From Oscillospiraceae bacterium (GTDB lineage: Bacteria > Bacillota > Clostridia > Oscillospirales > Oscillospiraceae): a stretch of DNA of 64,000 nucleotides. Positions within the stretch are counted from its first letter, which is position 1. Each line of letters opens with the position of its first letter. A program made the position numbers and the translations under genes. Shown piece by piece: positions 24,416 to 33,754 of this stretch. The DNA is taken from contig JAFVZT010000010.1 of NCBI GenBank assembly GCA_017508045.1, positions 1-64,000 on the forward strand. Reading direction: 5' to 3'. Under the pieces are notes generated by a model, which saw nothing but the letters and a program-made list of their open reading frames with translations, had not been told where the DNA came from and did not search any database.

Positions 24416-25597
24416 ATGCGCAGTTTTGTAAAACGTATGACAGAGGCCTTTCGCAAGGGCGATTTGGTGCTTCTGCTTTTGTGTGTGGTTGCCACAGCCT
24501 TCGGCTGTTTGATAATTGCCAGCGCCACCACCTATACCGATTACGGTTCGCTTCGCTATGTGGGTATTCAGCTGATCGCCGCCCTTGCCGGAATTTTCTG
24601 CTATTTGCTGATATCCTCCATTGATACGGACTTTTTCCCCGAACACAGAAGAGGCCTTGTGCTGTTTAACATATTTTTGCTTGCCTTGCTGATCCCTTTT
24701 GGTGTAACCCGTAACGGTAACCGAAGCTGGCTGGACTTTCCTTTTCTGCCCTTTAATATTCAGCCGGCAGAAATATGTAAAATTACCTTTATTCTGATAC
24801 TGGCATCGGTAATGGCCTCCCATCAGAATAATCTGTCCTCTCCTATATCCGTAGGACATATGGTGGGACATTTGCTCCTGCTTTTCGTTGTAAACTATCT
24901 GATTTCCCGGGATATGGGCGTTTCTTTGATTTTTGCCTTTATTTTCGTAGGTATGACCCTGTCCGGCGGTGTCAGCATGTTTTGGTTTATCTCCGCTGCC
25001 GGAGCAGCCGTGCTTGCCTTCCCAATTTTATGGAATGTGGTTTTACAGGAGCATCAAAAGGAACGCATCGCCGTTTTATTTGACCCCAGTCTTGACCCCT
25101 ACGGCACAGGCGCCATGTATCACAGCATCCGGGCTATGCGCTCCCTTACCGGCGGCGGACTGATTGGGCAAGGTCTTTTTAACGGAAACCGCACCCAGGC
25201 CGGCGCTTTGTTCGCCCAGCACACGGACTACATCTTTGCTGTTATCGGTGAGGAAATGGGCTTTATCGGCTGCGTTGCCGTACTGGTGCTGATGGCCGCC
25301 ATTGTAATACGGTGCGTCTGGGTAGGTATTCGCAGCCGCGACTTTTTGCGCCGGCTTGTTTGCTTCGGCGCTGCCTCCGCGCTGATTTTCCAGGTGTTTA
25401 TCAATGTGGGTATGTGTATCGGCGTTGCTCCGGTTATCGGACTTACCCTGCCCTTTATCAGCTACGGCGGTTCTTCCACCATTACCTTGTATGCTATGCT
25501 GGGTCTTGTATCCGGCGTATACGCCAGACCTGAGCCAACAAGCCAGGAGCGTTACATTCGTCCCCCACTACAATACCATGGAGGCTACGACCTATGA
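24416..25597 (+). CDS. RodA/FtsW-type peptidoglycan glycosyltransferase
   Basis: A 393-residue SEDS protein with about ten helices that polymerises lipid II in wall elongation. Family motifs are NIQPAEICKI, the loop NYLISRDMGVSL with the conserved Asp, HTDYIFAVIGEEMGF and GVAPVIGLTLPFISYGGSS. Length favours RodA over FtsW/SpoVE, but the sequence alone does not settle it. The ribosome site is AAGGAGG. Unusually it overlaps uxaC by 4 bp, so an uronate enzyme is translated from the same message. Confidence 0.88.
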   Translation: MRSFVKRMTEAFRKGDLVLLLLCVVATAFGCLIIASATTYTDYGSLRYVGIQLIAALAGIFCYLLISSIDTDFFPEHRRGLVLFNIFLLALLIPFGVTRNGNRSWLDFPFLPFNIQPAEICKITFILILASVMASHQNNLSSPISVGHMVGHLLLLFVVNYLISRDMGVSLIFAFIFVGMTLSGGVSMFWFISAAGAAVLAFPILWNVVLQEHQKERIAVLFDPSLDPYGTGAMYHSIRAMRSLTGGGLIGQGLFNGNRTQAGALFAQHTDYIFAVIGEEMGFIGCVAVLVLMAAIVIRCVWVGIRSRDFLRRLVCFGAASALIFQVFINVGMCIGVAPVIGLTLPFISYGGSSTITLYAMLGLVSGVYARPEPTSQERYIRPPLQYHGGYDL

Positions 25598-27030
25598 AAA
25601 GCTTTATGGATGAAAATTTTTTGCTGGAAACCGAAACCGCTAAGCACCTGTTTCATGACTATGCAAAAAATATGCCCCTTGCCGACTACCATTGTCACCT
25701 TAACCCCAGAGAGATTTATGAAGACCGCCGATTCTCCAATCTGGTAGAGGTCTGGCTGGGCGGCGTAGATGTAAACGGCGTTCTGGCAGGTGATCACTAT
25801 AAGTGGCGCATGATGCGGGCAAACGGTGTCCCCGAGGAATATGTCACCGGTAATAAGCCTGCTTATGAACGGTTCTTAAAGCTGGTGGAGGCCCTGGAGC
25901 TTGCCATCGGAAACCCCATGTACCACTGGTGTCATCTGGAGCTGCAGCAGTTTTTCGGTGTCACCGAGCCGCTGACCCTGGAAAGCGCGCCCCGGATTTG
26001 GGAGCATTGCAATAACCTTTTGCAAAACGACCCGCAAATGTCCGCCCGGGGGCTGATCCGCAAGGCAAATGTTGCCTTTATCGGTACAACGGACGATCCT
26101 GTGGACGACCTGCAATGGCATGAAAAAATTGCTGAGGATGAAACCTTTGATGTAAAGGTATGCCCCTCCTTCCGCCCGGACAAGGCCATGAACCTGCACA
26201 AACCCGGCTTCAGCGAATATATGGTAAAGCTTGCAAACTCTGTAGGCAAGCAGGCCCTTAATTCGGTAGAAGATGTGTGTGCCGCCCTCATTGACCGCAT
26301 TGCCTATTTCCACGCCCACGGCTGCCGCGCCAGCGACCACGGCTTTGAAGCGGTTGTACCCTTCCGGATGATTTCCCTGGCAGAGGCCAACAAAATCTAT
26401 AAGAAGGCTCTTGCAGGAAAAGTCTTGACGCAGGAAGAAATTGAAGGCTACCAAACCACCTTGCTTTTGTGTATGGGTAAAGCCTATCACCGCCTGGGTA
26501 TCGTTATGCAGCTGCACTACTCCTGCCTGCGCAATACCAATCAGCGAATGTTTAAGCTGTTGGGCGCAGATGCCGGCTTTGATGCCATTGCCCAAAACAC
26601 CTGCGGTGTTAACATTTTTAACCTGTTGTCCGAGCTGGATTCCACAGGCGAGTGTCCCAAGACCATTTTGTATTCTCTAAACCCCGCGGACAACGAGCAG
26701 CTGGGCACTCTGGCAAACAGCTTCCAGGATGACTCTATTCCCGGCAAGATTCAGCACGGCTCTGCCTGGTGGTTTAACGATAACAAAACCGGCATGATTG
26801 ACCAGATGGTATCTCTTGCTAATCTGGGGGTTCTGGGCAACTTTGTGGGTATGCTTACCGACTCCCGTTCCTTCTTAAGCTACGCCCGCCACGACTATTT
26901 CCGCAGAATACTGTGTAACCTCATTGGCTCTTGGGTGGAAAACGGAGAATATCCCAACAACGAGCAGGCACTGAAACGGATTGTAGAAGGAATCAGCTTC
27001 ACAAACGCAAAGCGGTATTTTGATATTTAA
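25594..27030 (+). CDS. Glucuronate isomerase UxaC
   Basis: A 478-residue member of the amidohydrolase-like uronate isomerase family that converts D-glucuronate to fructuronate and galacturonate to tagaturonate. It shows LADYHCHLNPREI near residue 30, the WLGGVDVNG segment, and TDSRSFLSYARHDYFRRILC near the end. No other hexuronate genes are adjacent; the KDPG aldolase gene eda lies 22 kb away. Translation is coupled to rodA through an ATGA overlap. Confidence 0.92.
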   Translation: MKSFMDENFLLETETAKHLFHDYAKNMPLADYHCHLNPREIYEDRRFSNLVEVWLGGVDVNGVLAGDHYKWRMMRANGVPEEYVTGNKPAYERFLKLVEALELAIGNPMYHWCHLELQQFFGVTEPLTLESAPRIWEHCNNLLQNDPQMSARGLIRKANVAFIGTTDDPVDDLQWHEKIAEDETFDVKVCPSFRPDKAMNLHKPGFSEYMVKLANSVGKQALNSVEDVCAALIDRIAYFHAHGCRASDHGFEAVVPFRMISLAEANKIYKKALAGKVLTQEEIEGYQTTLLLCMGKAYHRLGIVMQLHYSCLRNTNQRMFKLLGADAGFDAIAQNTCGVNIFNLLSELDSTGECPKTILYSLNPADNEQLGTLANSFQDDSIPGKIQHGSAWWFNDNKTGMIDQMVSLANLGVLGNFVGMLTDSRSFLSYARHDYFRRILCNLIGSWVENGEYPNNEQALKRIVEGISFTNAKRYFDI

Positions 27031-27060
27031 AATTCAAAGTCACCACTGTCTAAAAGTTAA

Positions 27061-27108
27061 AAAGCGGGAAAAATCACGAAAATTCGTGGTTTCTCCCGCT
27101 TAATTATT
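27061..27108. terminator. Terminator between uxaC and transketolase
   Basis: Long stem AAGCGGGA...TCCCGCTT with inner CACGAA/TTCGTG, followed by AATTATTAG. Converging genes on both sides. Confidence 0.8.
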
Positions 27109-27127
27109 AGGTTAATTTCCTTTGGGT

Positions 27128-28066
27128 TTATTTACAGAAATCCTTGGCAACCTCTACAATATGCTCAGCAGAAAGACCAAACTGCTTCAAAAGGGAAACG
27201 GCAGGGCCGGAGTGACCGAACTCGTCGTTAACACCGATCCGCTTAACAGGTGTAGGCAGCTTCTCAGAAAGAACGCCGCAGACCGCCTCGCCCAGACCGC
27301 CGATAACGGAGTGTTCCTCGCAGGTAATTACCTTGCCGCACTTCTTGGCAGCTGCAAGCACCAGCTCCTCGTCTAAAGGCTTGATGGTAGCCATATTGAT
27401 AACCATAGCGTCGATGCCGTCCTTTGCCAGCTCCTCAGCCGCCAGAACTGCCTCGTAAACCAACAGGCCGTTGGCAATGATGGCCACATCCTTGCCTTCC
27501 TTCAGCACCTCTCCCTTGCCGATTTGGAACTTGAAGTCCTCACTGTGGAACACCGGCACAGCCAGTCTGCCAAAACGCAGGTATACGGGGCCTTCCATTT
27601 CATAAGCAGCCTTTACAGCAGCCTTGGCCTCGATATCGTCGGCAGGACAGATAACTGTCATACCGGGAATGGTACGCATCAGTGCGAAGTCCTCGCAGCA
27701 CTGGTGGGACGCGCCGTCCTCACCAACAGAGATACCGCCGTGGGTTGCGCCGATTTTTACATTCAGATGAGGATAGCCGATGGAGTTACGCACCTGCTCG
27801 AAGGCACGGCCTGCAGCAAACATAGCAAAGCTGGAGGCAAAGGGTACAAGACCCGCAGTAGACATACCGGCGGCAGCGCATATCATATTTGCCTCGGCAA
27901 TGCCAAAATCAAAGTGGCGATCGGGAAATGCCTTTTTAAACACGCCGGTCTTGGTAGCGCCAGCCAAATCCGCATCTAATACAACCAGGTTTGCCTTCTC
28001 AGTGCCCAATTCAACCAGTGCAGCGCCGTAGCTGTCACGGGTAGCAACTTTCTTCATTTCAGCCAT
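27128..28066 (-). CDS. Transketolase, C-terminal subunit
   Basis: A 312-residue protein with the pyrimidine-binding half and C-terminal domain of transketolase. The Glu region is [16 protein letters not shown], the substrate loop is [21 protein letters not shown], and the C-terminal domain (about 185-310) has the [16 protein letters not shown] segment. Together with the N-terminal subunit encoded 2 bp upstream it makes one ThDP enzyme of the pentose phosphate pathway. Split transketolases are common in Clostridia and archaea. Confidence 0.92.
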   Translation of the reverse strand: MAEMKKVATRDSYGAALVELGTEKANLVVLDADLAGATKTGVFKKAFPDRHFDFGIAEANMICAAAGMSTAGLVPFASSFAMFAAGRAFEQVRNSIGYPHLNVKIGATHGGISVGEDGASHQCCEDFALMRTIPGMTVICPADDIEAKAAVKAAYEMEGPVYLRFGRLAVPVFHSEDFKFQIGKGEVLKEGKDVAIIANGLLVYEAVLAAEELAKDGIDAMVINMATIKPLDEELVLAAAKKCGKVITCEEHSVIGGLGEAVCGVLSEKLPTPVKRIGVNDEFGHSGPAVSLLKQFGLSAEHIVEVAKDFCK

Positions 28067-28068
28067 TT

Positions 28069-28911
28069 TTATGCCTCCAATTCTGCCAGCTGAGCCTTCA
28101 GCTCAGTCATAGCCTGCTCGTACTCTGCGTCGTTGGGCGCCTTGCCGTGCCAGCCAGCCTGATTTTCCATATAGGAAACGCCCTTACCCTTGGTGGTCTT
28201 GATCACGATGGCGCTGGGTTTGCCGGTAGTTTTCTTTGCATTGGCAAAAGCTGCCTCAATGGCGTCAAAGTCATGACCGTCAATCTCCTGGACATAGAAG
28301 CCGAAGGCCTGAAGCTTGTCTACAATGGGATACGGACTCATAACGTCGCACACAGCGCCGTCAATCTGCAGGCCGTTGTTGTCAACTACGATACACAGGT
28401 TGTCCAGCTTGTAATGGGCAGCGGACATACAGGCTTCCCAAACCTGACCCTCCTGGATTTCGCCGTCGCCCAGCAGAGAGTAAACCCGGTTGGTCTTTTT
28501 GTTATACTTGGCAGCCATAGCCATACCCACAGCGGTGGAAACTCCCTGACCCAGAGAGCCGGTGGACATATCCACACCGGGAACCGTATTCATATTGGGG
28601 TGGCCCTGAAGATAGCTGTCAATATGGCGGAAGGTGGGCAAATCTTCCACGGGGAAGAAGCCGCGGTTTGCCAAGGTGGCATACAGGCCGGGAGTGGTAT
28701 GACCCTTAGAAAGAACAAAACGGTCTCTTTCTTCCCACTTAGGATTCTTGGGGTCAATGTTCATCTCCTTGAAATACAGATATGTAAATACCTCTGCGGC
28801 GGAAAGGCTGCCGCCGGGATGTCCTGCCTTCGCGCCGTAGGTGGATTCGATTACACCCATTCGGACCTTACAGGCAGTGATCTGCAGTTGCTTTTTTTCA
28901 CTGTTTGTCAT
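28069..28911 (-). CDS. Transketolase, N-terminal subunit
   Basis: A 280-residue ThDP-binding half. The GDG motif is seen in [17 protein letters not shown] followed by NNGLQIDG. Substrate-site parts are [21 protein letters not shown] and TGSLGQGVS. It lies directly before the C-terminal subunit in one operon, with AAGGAGG before ATG 28911. Confidence 0.93.
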   Translation of the reverse strand: MTNSEKKQLQITACKVRMGVIESTYGAKAGHPGGSLSAAEVFTYLYFKEMNIDPKNPKWEERDRFVLSKGHTTPGLYATLANRGFFPVEDLPTFRHIDSYLQGHPNMNTVPGVDMSTGSLGQGVSTAVGMAMAAKYNKKTNRVYSLLGDGEIQEGQVWEACMSAAHYKLDNLCIVVDNNGLQIDGAVCDVMSPYPIVDKLQAFGFYVQEIDGHDFDAIEAAFANAKKTTGKPSAIVIKTTKGKGVSYMENQAGWHGKAPNDAEYEQAMTELKAQLAELEA

Positions 28912-28976
28912 AATTTTCCTCCTTGTAAACTATCCGCTTTTGCGGAAGCGGCATACCGCCGCTATTTTTCTGAAAT

Positions 28977-29005
28977 ATTTTACCATTTTTATCTACAATT
29001 TGCAA
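28977..29005 (-). promoter_or_regulatory. Transketolase promoter
   Basis: TTGCAA (29005-29000), 17-bp spacer, TAAAAT (28982-28977) on the minus strand. The 65-nt leader contains a small hairpin AGCGGCGG/CCGCT. Confidence 0.7.
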
Positions 29006-29028
29006 GCAATTTCAGGTTTTTCAATAAA

Positions 29029-29838
29029 TTAGTTTTTTCTGCCCTCCAAGGCTTTTTTCCTATACTGCAGCGGCGTCATACCGGTAACCTGTTTGAATTT
29101 ATAACTAAAGTAGGCCTGAGAGGAAAATCCGCACCGGGTCGCCAGTTCTGCCATAGCGACCTTATTCTCCAAAAGCCCGGTTTTTGCCGCAGCAATACGG
29201 AAGCCCAAAAGCCGCTGCACCGGTGTCTTGCCGAACGCCGCTGTGTAAAGCTTGTGAAAATAGGTTTGATCCATATTGCATATCTTTGCCAGCTTCTCCA
29301 AAGAGATCTCTTCTGCCAAATGTTCCCGAATGTATTTGTCTGCCATTAAAAGGGTTTTGCGGTTTTGATAAACGCTTCCCTCGCCTGCCTTGGGATTTTT
29401 CCGGTATCGGCTCAAAATAGCCAAAATGCGACAGGCACAGCTTTGCAGCTTCATCCGTCCCACAAGGGTATTTTGTTCATCTGTGGCAATCATCTGGTTT
29501 AGAAGGTCAATCACCTCAGACATATTCCACAGAGTAAAAAAGCCGGGCAAATTGTCCAACATATCACACAAATCCGGGTCTTGCGTGACAACATTAAAAT
29601 AATACCCACGGTAAGGACGAAGCACCTGCTGTACCTGCCCCGGCTTTGCCAGACAGCAGCCGCCTTTTTTCGCAGGATAAAAGACGCCGTCGTGTATAAG
29701 TCCGTTGGAAAAGTTCTCATTGTAAAATTCAAATTCATAGGCTCTGATAACACGCTCAGCACTTAAAGAAGGAACTCCCTTCTGCTGACCCGTACCGAAT
29801 GCGCCAAAGCCTACCACCGAAAACGCCAAATCTGCCAA
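29029..29838 (-). CDS. AraC-family transcriptional regulator
   Basis: About 269 residues. The C-terminal AraC DNA-binding domain (about 165-265) has two helix-turn-helices: ISLEKLAKICNMDQTYFHKL with FGKTPVQRLLGFRI, then MAELATRCGFSSQAYFSYKF with TGMTPLQYRK. The N-terminal part is a cupin-like sensor (GVFYPAKKGGCCLAKPGQVQ). TTG 29838 is preferred because GAGGGG lies 8 nt upstream; GTG 29847 is too close to that site. It is the last gene of an operon with a phosphatase and DUF2284. Confidence 0.8.
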   Translation of the reverse strand: MADLAFSVVGFGAFGTGQQKGVPSLSAERVIRAYEFEFYNENFSNGLIHDGVFYPAKKGGCCLAKPGQVQQVLRPYRGYYFNVVTQDPDLCDMLDNLPGFFTLWNMSEVIDLLNQMIATDEQNTLVGRMKLQSCACRILAILSRYRKNPKAGEGSVYQNRKTLLMADKYIREHLAEEISLEKLAKICNMDQTYFHKLYTAAFGKTPVQRLLGFRIAAAKTGLLENKVAMAELATRCGFSSQAYFSYKFKQVTGMTPLQYRKKALEGRKN

Positions 29839-29850
29839 TACAACCACCCC

Positions 29851-30399
29851 TCAACAATATTCTCCAAAAAACAGCAGAGAATACCAAGTCACCACATTGC
29901 TGCCATACAAAAAATCCAGCCCTTGTTCCTCTAACGTGGGGATAATATTAATGCCGTGGCTTTCCACACAGGGGTGCATCCGATCGGGTCTGCGGCAGGG
30001 CTGACCGTCTAAAATCGCACAGCGCTCACAGGCCGCGCAGGCCTCGGTGGATAGGATATACGGCTCGGTGTTCTGTTCCCGGAAGAAATCCCGAACAGTG
30101 TTGGTCACCTGCTCATGCTCCAGCCGAGTGGACAGGGTTTCTGTAATGTTGGCAATGTCCTGTACCTCTGTAATCGTTCCGATAACCAAACAGTTTTGGT
30201 AGGAAAGACACTTTTTTTGGCATTCCTCCACCTGTCCCACACCGGGAGGACACGCCCAGCTTCTTCCGTACATAGGACATTCCTGCTGACAAATCCAGCG
30301 TATGCGCTCCGAAAATTCCAGCGTCTTGGGATCAACATAAAAATATGTATATAGGGGCAGCTGCATCAGCTGCGCCTCCAGCTTATCTTTGTCTAGCAT
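29851..30399 (-). CDS. DUF2284 Cys-rich predicted metal-binding protein
   Basis: Start ATG 30399 has GGAGGAA just upstream and overlaps the phosphatase stop by 7 bp. The 182-residue protein has many cysteines in an arrangement typical of DUF2284: CQQECPMYGRSWACPPG, KKCLSYQNC, and CAACERCAILDGQPCRRPDR. These suggest a metal or Fe-S cluster. The biochemical role of the family is not established. It is cotranscribed with a low-molecular-weight phosphatase and an AraC regulator. Confidence 0.82.
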   Translation of the reverse strand: MLDKDKLEAQLMQLPLYTYFYVDPKTLEFSERIRWICQQECPMYGRSWACPPGVGQVEECQKKCLSYQNCLVIGTITEVQDIANITETLSTRLEHEQVTNTVRDFFREQNTEPYILSTEACAACERCAILDGQPCRRPDRMHPCVESHGINIIPTLEEQGLDFLYGSNVVTWYSLLFFGEYC

Positions 30400-30821
30400 A
30401 TCAGTTCCTCCAAAATTCTTTGGCAGCCCTCGCAAATATCCAGCCAAGTCTGGGTAAAGTCTCCGGTGTACCACGGGTCTGCCACGTCCCGGTTAAGAAA
30501 CGGGCGAAATTTCGTCTCACCGGGAAACATCCGCTTTAAATAGCGCAAATTGGACGCGTCCATATAGTAAATATAATCAAAGCTGTCGCAGTCCTCTTGG
30601 GTAATCTGTCTTGCCCTGTGCCCGTCACAGGCAATTCCATGACGGTTTAATTCCCTTTTCGCCGGAGGATACACCGGATTCCCCAACTCCTCCCGGCTGA
30701 CCGCCCGGGACTGAATTTCCAAATCTTCAACCCCGGCTTCTCTCGCCATGTGCCGCAAAACAAATTCTCCCATCGGACTTCTGCAAATGTTGCCATGGCA
30801 GACAAAAAGCACTTTATTCAT
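30393..30821 (-). CDS. Low-molecular-weight protein-tyrosine phosphatase
   Basis: A 142-residue arsenate-reductase-fold phosphatase. The P-loop is CHGNICRS with nucleophile Cys8 and Arg14; the general acid Asp is in DPWYTG near residue 115. Such enzymes dephosphorylate BY-kinases and other tyrosine phosphoproteins. A BY-kinase gene lies 5 kb away, but no link is shown. First gene of the three-gene operon. Confidence 0.9.
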   Translation of the reverse strand: MNKVLFVCHGNICRSPMGEFVLRHMAREAGVEDLEIQSRAVSREELGNPVYPPAKRELNRHGIACDGHRARQITQEDCDSFDYIYYMDASNLRYLKRMFPGETKFRPFLNRDVADPWYTGDFTQTWLDICEGCQRILEELIC

Positions 30822-30847
30822 ACAGGTTCCTCGCTTTCATTGGGGGT

Positions 30848-30876
30848 ATTATAGCATACGAGATGGCAGATTGCAA
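30848..30876 (-). promoter_or_regulatory. Promoter of the phosphatase operon
   Basis: TTGCAA (30876-30871), 17-bp spacer, TATAAT (30853-30848) on the minus strand. Confidence 0.75.
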
Positions 30877-30923
30877 CTTGCAGGGACCCATGCAGTTTGC
30901 TCCCATGTATATGTGACCCATAA

Positions 30924-30952
30924 TTGACATCCCGTGCAGAATTTGATACTAT
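30924..30952 (+). promoter_or_regulatory. EamA transporter promoter
   Basis: TTGACA (30924-30929), 17-bp spacer, TACTAT (30947-30952), about 27 bp before the ATG. Confidence 0.7.
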
Positions 30953-30978
30953 CTTTCTAAACTTAGGGGGGCATGTAT

Positions 30979-31842
30979 ATGAAGAAAGCAAAAGGCATGT
31001 TAATCGGTGCTATGGGAATTTTCGGCACCATCGGTCTTTTTGTCCGGTACATTCCCCTGCCTTCATCCGCCATTGCCCTTTGCCGCGGTGTGTTGGGTCT
31101 GGTGTTTTTGGGAATTATTATGCTTATAACCCGGCATAAGCCGGATTGGGCAGCCATTCGACGGAATTTGCCGGTATTGGTTATCTCCGGCGCTGCAATG
31201 GGCTTTAACTGGATATTGCTGTTTGAAAGCTACAAGTATACAACCGTCGCCACCGCAACGGTGTGCTATTATTTAGCGCCACTTCTTCTGTTGCTTGCTT
31301 CTCCACTGCTGGGAGAAAAGCTAACAGCAAAACGGCTTCTGTGTGTGGGGGTTGCGTTGCTGGGACTTGTCTTTGTATCCGGCATAACCCAAGGTAAGCT
31401 CCCCTCTTTTCAGGAGATAACGGGTATCGTTTTTGGTATATCTGCTGCCGTTTTGTACGCCAGTGTTATGTTCCTTAATAAAAAGCTTACGCCCATCGGC
31501 GCATACGACAAAACAATCCTGCAGCTGGGAAGTGCTTCCTTAGTGCTTTTACCTTATCTGTTGCTCACGGAAAATATTACGCATTTTGAGCTGACTGCTC
31601 TGCAAAGCGGTGTGCTGCTGGTGGTCGGTATTGTACATACCGGTATTGCTTACTGGCTATACTTCGGCTCTATGAAGGACTTAAATACCCAGACCATTGC
31701 GGTATTCAGCTATTTAGACCCGGTGATTGCAGTGCTGCTTTCGGCTTTGATTTTGAAAGAGCCCATCACCCTGAGCAGCATATTTGGGTCGGTTCTTATT
31801 TTGGGAAGCGCTCTGTACAGTGAACTTCCGGAGAAAAAATAA
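30979..31842 (+). CDS. EamA/DMT-family transporter
   Basis: A 287-residue inner membrane protein with ten helices in two repeated EamA domains (about 5-135 and 150-280). Motifs are RGVLGLVFLGIIML in the first repeat and YLDPVIAVLLSALILKEPI in the second. ATG 30979 is preferred to 30973 by its distance from GGGGGG. Members export or import metabolites such as amino acids; the substrate cannot be told. Confidence 0.88.
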   Translation: MKKAKGMLIGAMGIFGTIGLFVRYIPLPSSAIALCRGVLGLVFLGIIMLITRHKPDWAAIRRNLPVLVISGAAMGFNWILLFESYKYTTVATATVCYYLAPLLLLLASPLLGEKLTAKRLLCVGVALLGLVFVSGITQGKLPSFQEITGIVFGISAAVLYASVMFLNKKLTPIGAYDKTILQLGSASLVLLPYLLLTENITHFELTALQSGVLLVVGIVHTGIAYWLYFGSMKDLNTQTIAVFSYLDPVIAVLLSALILKEPITLSSIFGSVLILGSALYSELPEKK

Positions 31843-31872
31843 CGAGGTGCTATTTGCACCTCGTTTATTTTT
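31841..31872. terminator. Terminator after the EamA gene
   Basis: Stem AACGAGGTGC/GCACCTCGTT (31841-31850/31856-31865) followed by TATTTTT. It also covers the stop of the leftward ABC gene. Confidence 0.88.
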
Positions 31873-33499
31873 CTATAGAGACTAAGGTTACGCCCTCCAG
31901 CACATCCAGCGCCTCCGGGCGGTGGGTTACCACCAAAGCACGCTTAGCCGTGCCGTACAGGTTGCGCAAAAGCGCATCCTCCGTACCGGCATCCAAAGCG
32001 GAGGTACATTCATCCAGCAACAAAAGAGGCCGCTGCATCAGCACAGCCCGGGCAACCGCCAGCCGCTGTATCTGACCCTTAGACAAGCCGGAATTGTTTT
32101 CCTGCACCTGTGTTTGCACGCCCTCTGACAGCTGCCAAACAAAATCCGCCTGTGCAATCGAAAAGGCAGCCTTCAGCTGCTCTTCCGCTACATCCGGGGC
32201 AACCAACTGCATATTCTCAAGGATTGTTCCGGAAAACAGCGCATAGTCTTGGGGTACATAGGCAAACAGGCTACGCGTAGCCTCGCTGCAGGTCAACCTG
32301 CCCTTATCGGTTTCCAAATAAACCTCGCCCTGCTGTGGCTTGTATAATCCCAATATCAGCTTAAACATCGTGGTCTTTCCTCTGCCGGAAACACCGGACA
32401 TACAGGTCCATCCATCCAATAAAAACCGGAAGCTGAAATTCTCCAAAACCGGTGCGCCTTCTCCGGGGTAAGAAAATGTCACATTGTCAAATACCACAGC
32501 CGCTACCTTAGGCGTATCCGGCAGGTTTTCTGCAGGCTTTACAGGAAGCAGCAGCTCTTTTAGCCGATCTGCAGCAACCTCTACGGCGGCAAGACGGGTC
32601 CACAGTCCCGAAATTCCCAAAACCGGTCCGCGGAACAAAGAAAGCAGCTGTAACATAGACGTCAGGGTGCCATAGCTTAATGCACCTGCAGCCACCCGGC
32701 CTGCACCCCACAATAAAAGCGCACCGCCGCTGACTTGGGAGGCGGCATTGATCAGGCTATTACTTCCCACGGACCATAGTCTGCGGTAAAACCGTGCAAG
32801 CAGACTGTTCTGGATTTTTTTACCGAAGCGTCCCAAAACCTGCTCCTGCATACTAAGGCTTTGTACCAGCTCCAGCTGCTGCAGACTCTCCTGCATAGCC
32901 GACATAACTTTGTCGTCCGTTTCCCGAACCGCCCTTTGGTGCTTTTTAATAGCAGGCCGTACGCAGGCAACCAAAGCACCTACAGCCAGAGCGCCAACCA
33001 GCAAAATGCTCGCCACCGAGGCAGAAAGCGTCACCATTGCCGCAAAGGTTGCCACCAGGCGCGTCACCTGCCCAAGCAGGTTGGGCAAAATATTAACTGC
33101 TCCGTCACATACGGTATGGACATCTTCCATTCCTCGGTTTAAAAGCTCACCGCTATGTCTGCCCAACAGGGCCTCATCGCGTCCATACACCGCAGTGCGC
33201 AAAAGCTTCTGGCGCATATTGGCAGTAAAAATATCCGTGGTTCTTCCGGAATACCAGGACAGCAAGCTATGGATTCCGATAAGGGCAAATATGTTTGCCG
33301 CTAAGGCAAGACACCAAAAGGCAAAATTCCCCTGCACGCCCATAGCGGCATCCACCACATACCGGGATACCAGCGCCAGTGTTACCTGCAAAATCGACAG
33401 CACTGTTGTAAATACACTAATTACCGCAATTGCCTTCCGGTAAGACCCCAAGCAAGCCAATATGCTTTTTACTTTAAGTCCATTATTCTTTCTAGCCAT
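31865..33499 (-). CDS. ABC exporter of the PqqD/S26 module
   Basis: A 544-residue one-piece half-exporter with six helices (about 15-300) and an ATPase. Walker A is GVSGRGKTT, the signature is GLSKGQIQRL, Walker B is LLLLDECTSALD, and the switch His is in VVTHRPE. The catalytic residues are complete, so it probably works as a homodimer. It has no N-terminal C39 peptidase domain. It is the last gene of the operon, 11 bp after the small acidic membrane protein, and lacks a clear ribosome site. Position suggests export of a product made by the preceding genes. Confidence 0.85.
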   Translation of the reverse strand: MARKNNGLKVKSILACLGSYRKAIAVISVFTTVLSILQVTLALVSRYVVDAAMGVQGNFAFWCLALAANIFALIGIHSLLSWYSGRTTDIFTANMRQKLLRTAVYGRDEALLGRHSGELLNRGMEDVHTVCDGAVNILPNLLGQVTRLVATFAAMVTLSASVASILLVGALAVGALVACVRPAIKKHQRAVRETDDKVMSAMQESLQQLELVQSLSMQEQVLGRFGKKIQNSLLARFYRRLWSVGSNSLINAASQVSGGALLLWGAGRVAAGALSYGTLTSMLQLLSLFRGPVLGISGLWTRLAAVEVAADRLKELLLPVKPAENLPDTPKVAAVVFDNVTFSYPGEGAPVLENFSFRFLLDGWTCMSGVSGRGKTTMFKLILGLYKPQQGEVYLETDKGRLTCSEATRSLFAYVPQDYALFSGTILENMQLVAPDVAEEQLKAAFSIAQADFVWQLSEGVQTQVQENNSGLSKGQIQRLAVARAVLMQRPLLLLDECTSALDAGTEDALLRNLYGTAKRALVVTHRPEALDVLEGVTLVSIEK

Positions 33500-33510
33500 T
33501 TTTACAACTT

Positions 33511-33753
33511 TTAAAAATCGTCAAAGGGAATATCCATTCCGTAGGTGGGCTTCTGCGTTCCCGTTGTGTTATCCGGCTCAATCTCGATAATAGGTTCATC
33601 ATTGTCGCCGCTTTCGGTTTGAGAAGAAGATGTTGTGCCACCGTTATTGGGAATGCCGGAATCCTGCTGCAGCATCATACTGGCCACCAAAATAACTACC
33701 AGCAAGATTACGGACAGCGCTATGATCAGAATTTTAAAATTATTTTTGCTCAC
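33511..33753 (-). CDS. 80-residue membrane-anchored acidic protein
   Basis: Start is GTG 33753, with GGGAGGA 7 nt upstream inside the S26 gene end; the preceding stop is 1 nt away. Residues 1-7 are basic and 8-28 form one hydrophobic helix ending ILVASMML. Residues 29-70 are a Ser/Thr/Asn/Gly- and acid-rich linker, and the end is a distinct aromatic-acidic tail (YGMDIPFDDF). No family is recognised. With an S26-type peptidase gene before it and an exporter after it, it is the best candidate for the substrate of this module, but it could equally be a structural partner. Confidence 0.65.
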   Translation of the reverse strand: MSKNNFKILIIALSVILLVVILVASMMLQQDSGIPNNGGTTSSSQTESGDNDEPIIEIEPDNTTGTQKPTYGMDIPFDDF

Positions 33754-33754
33754 T

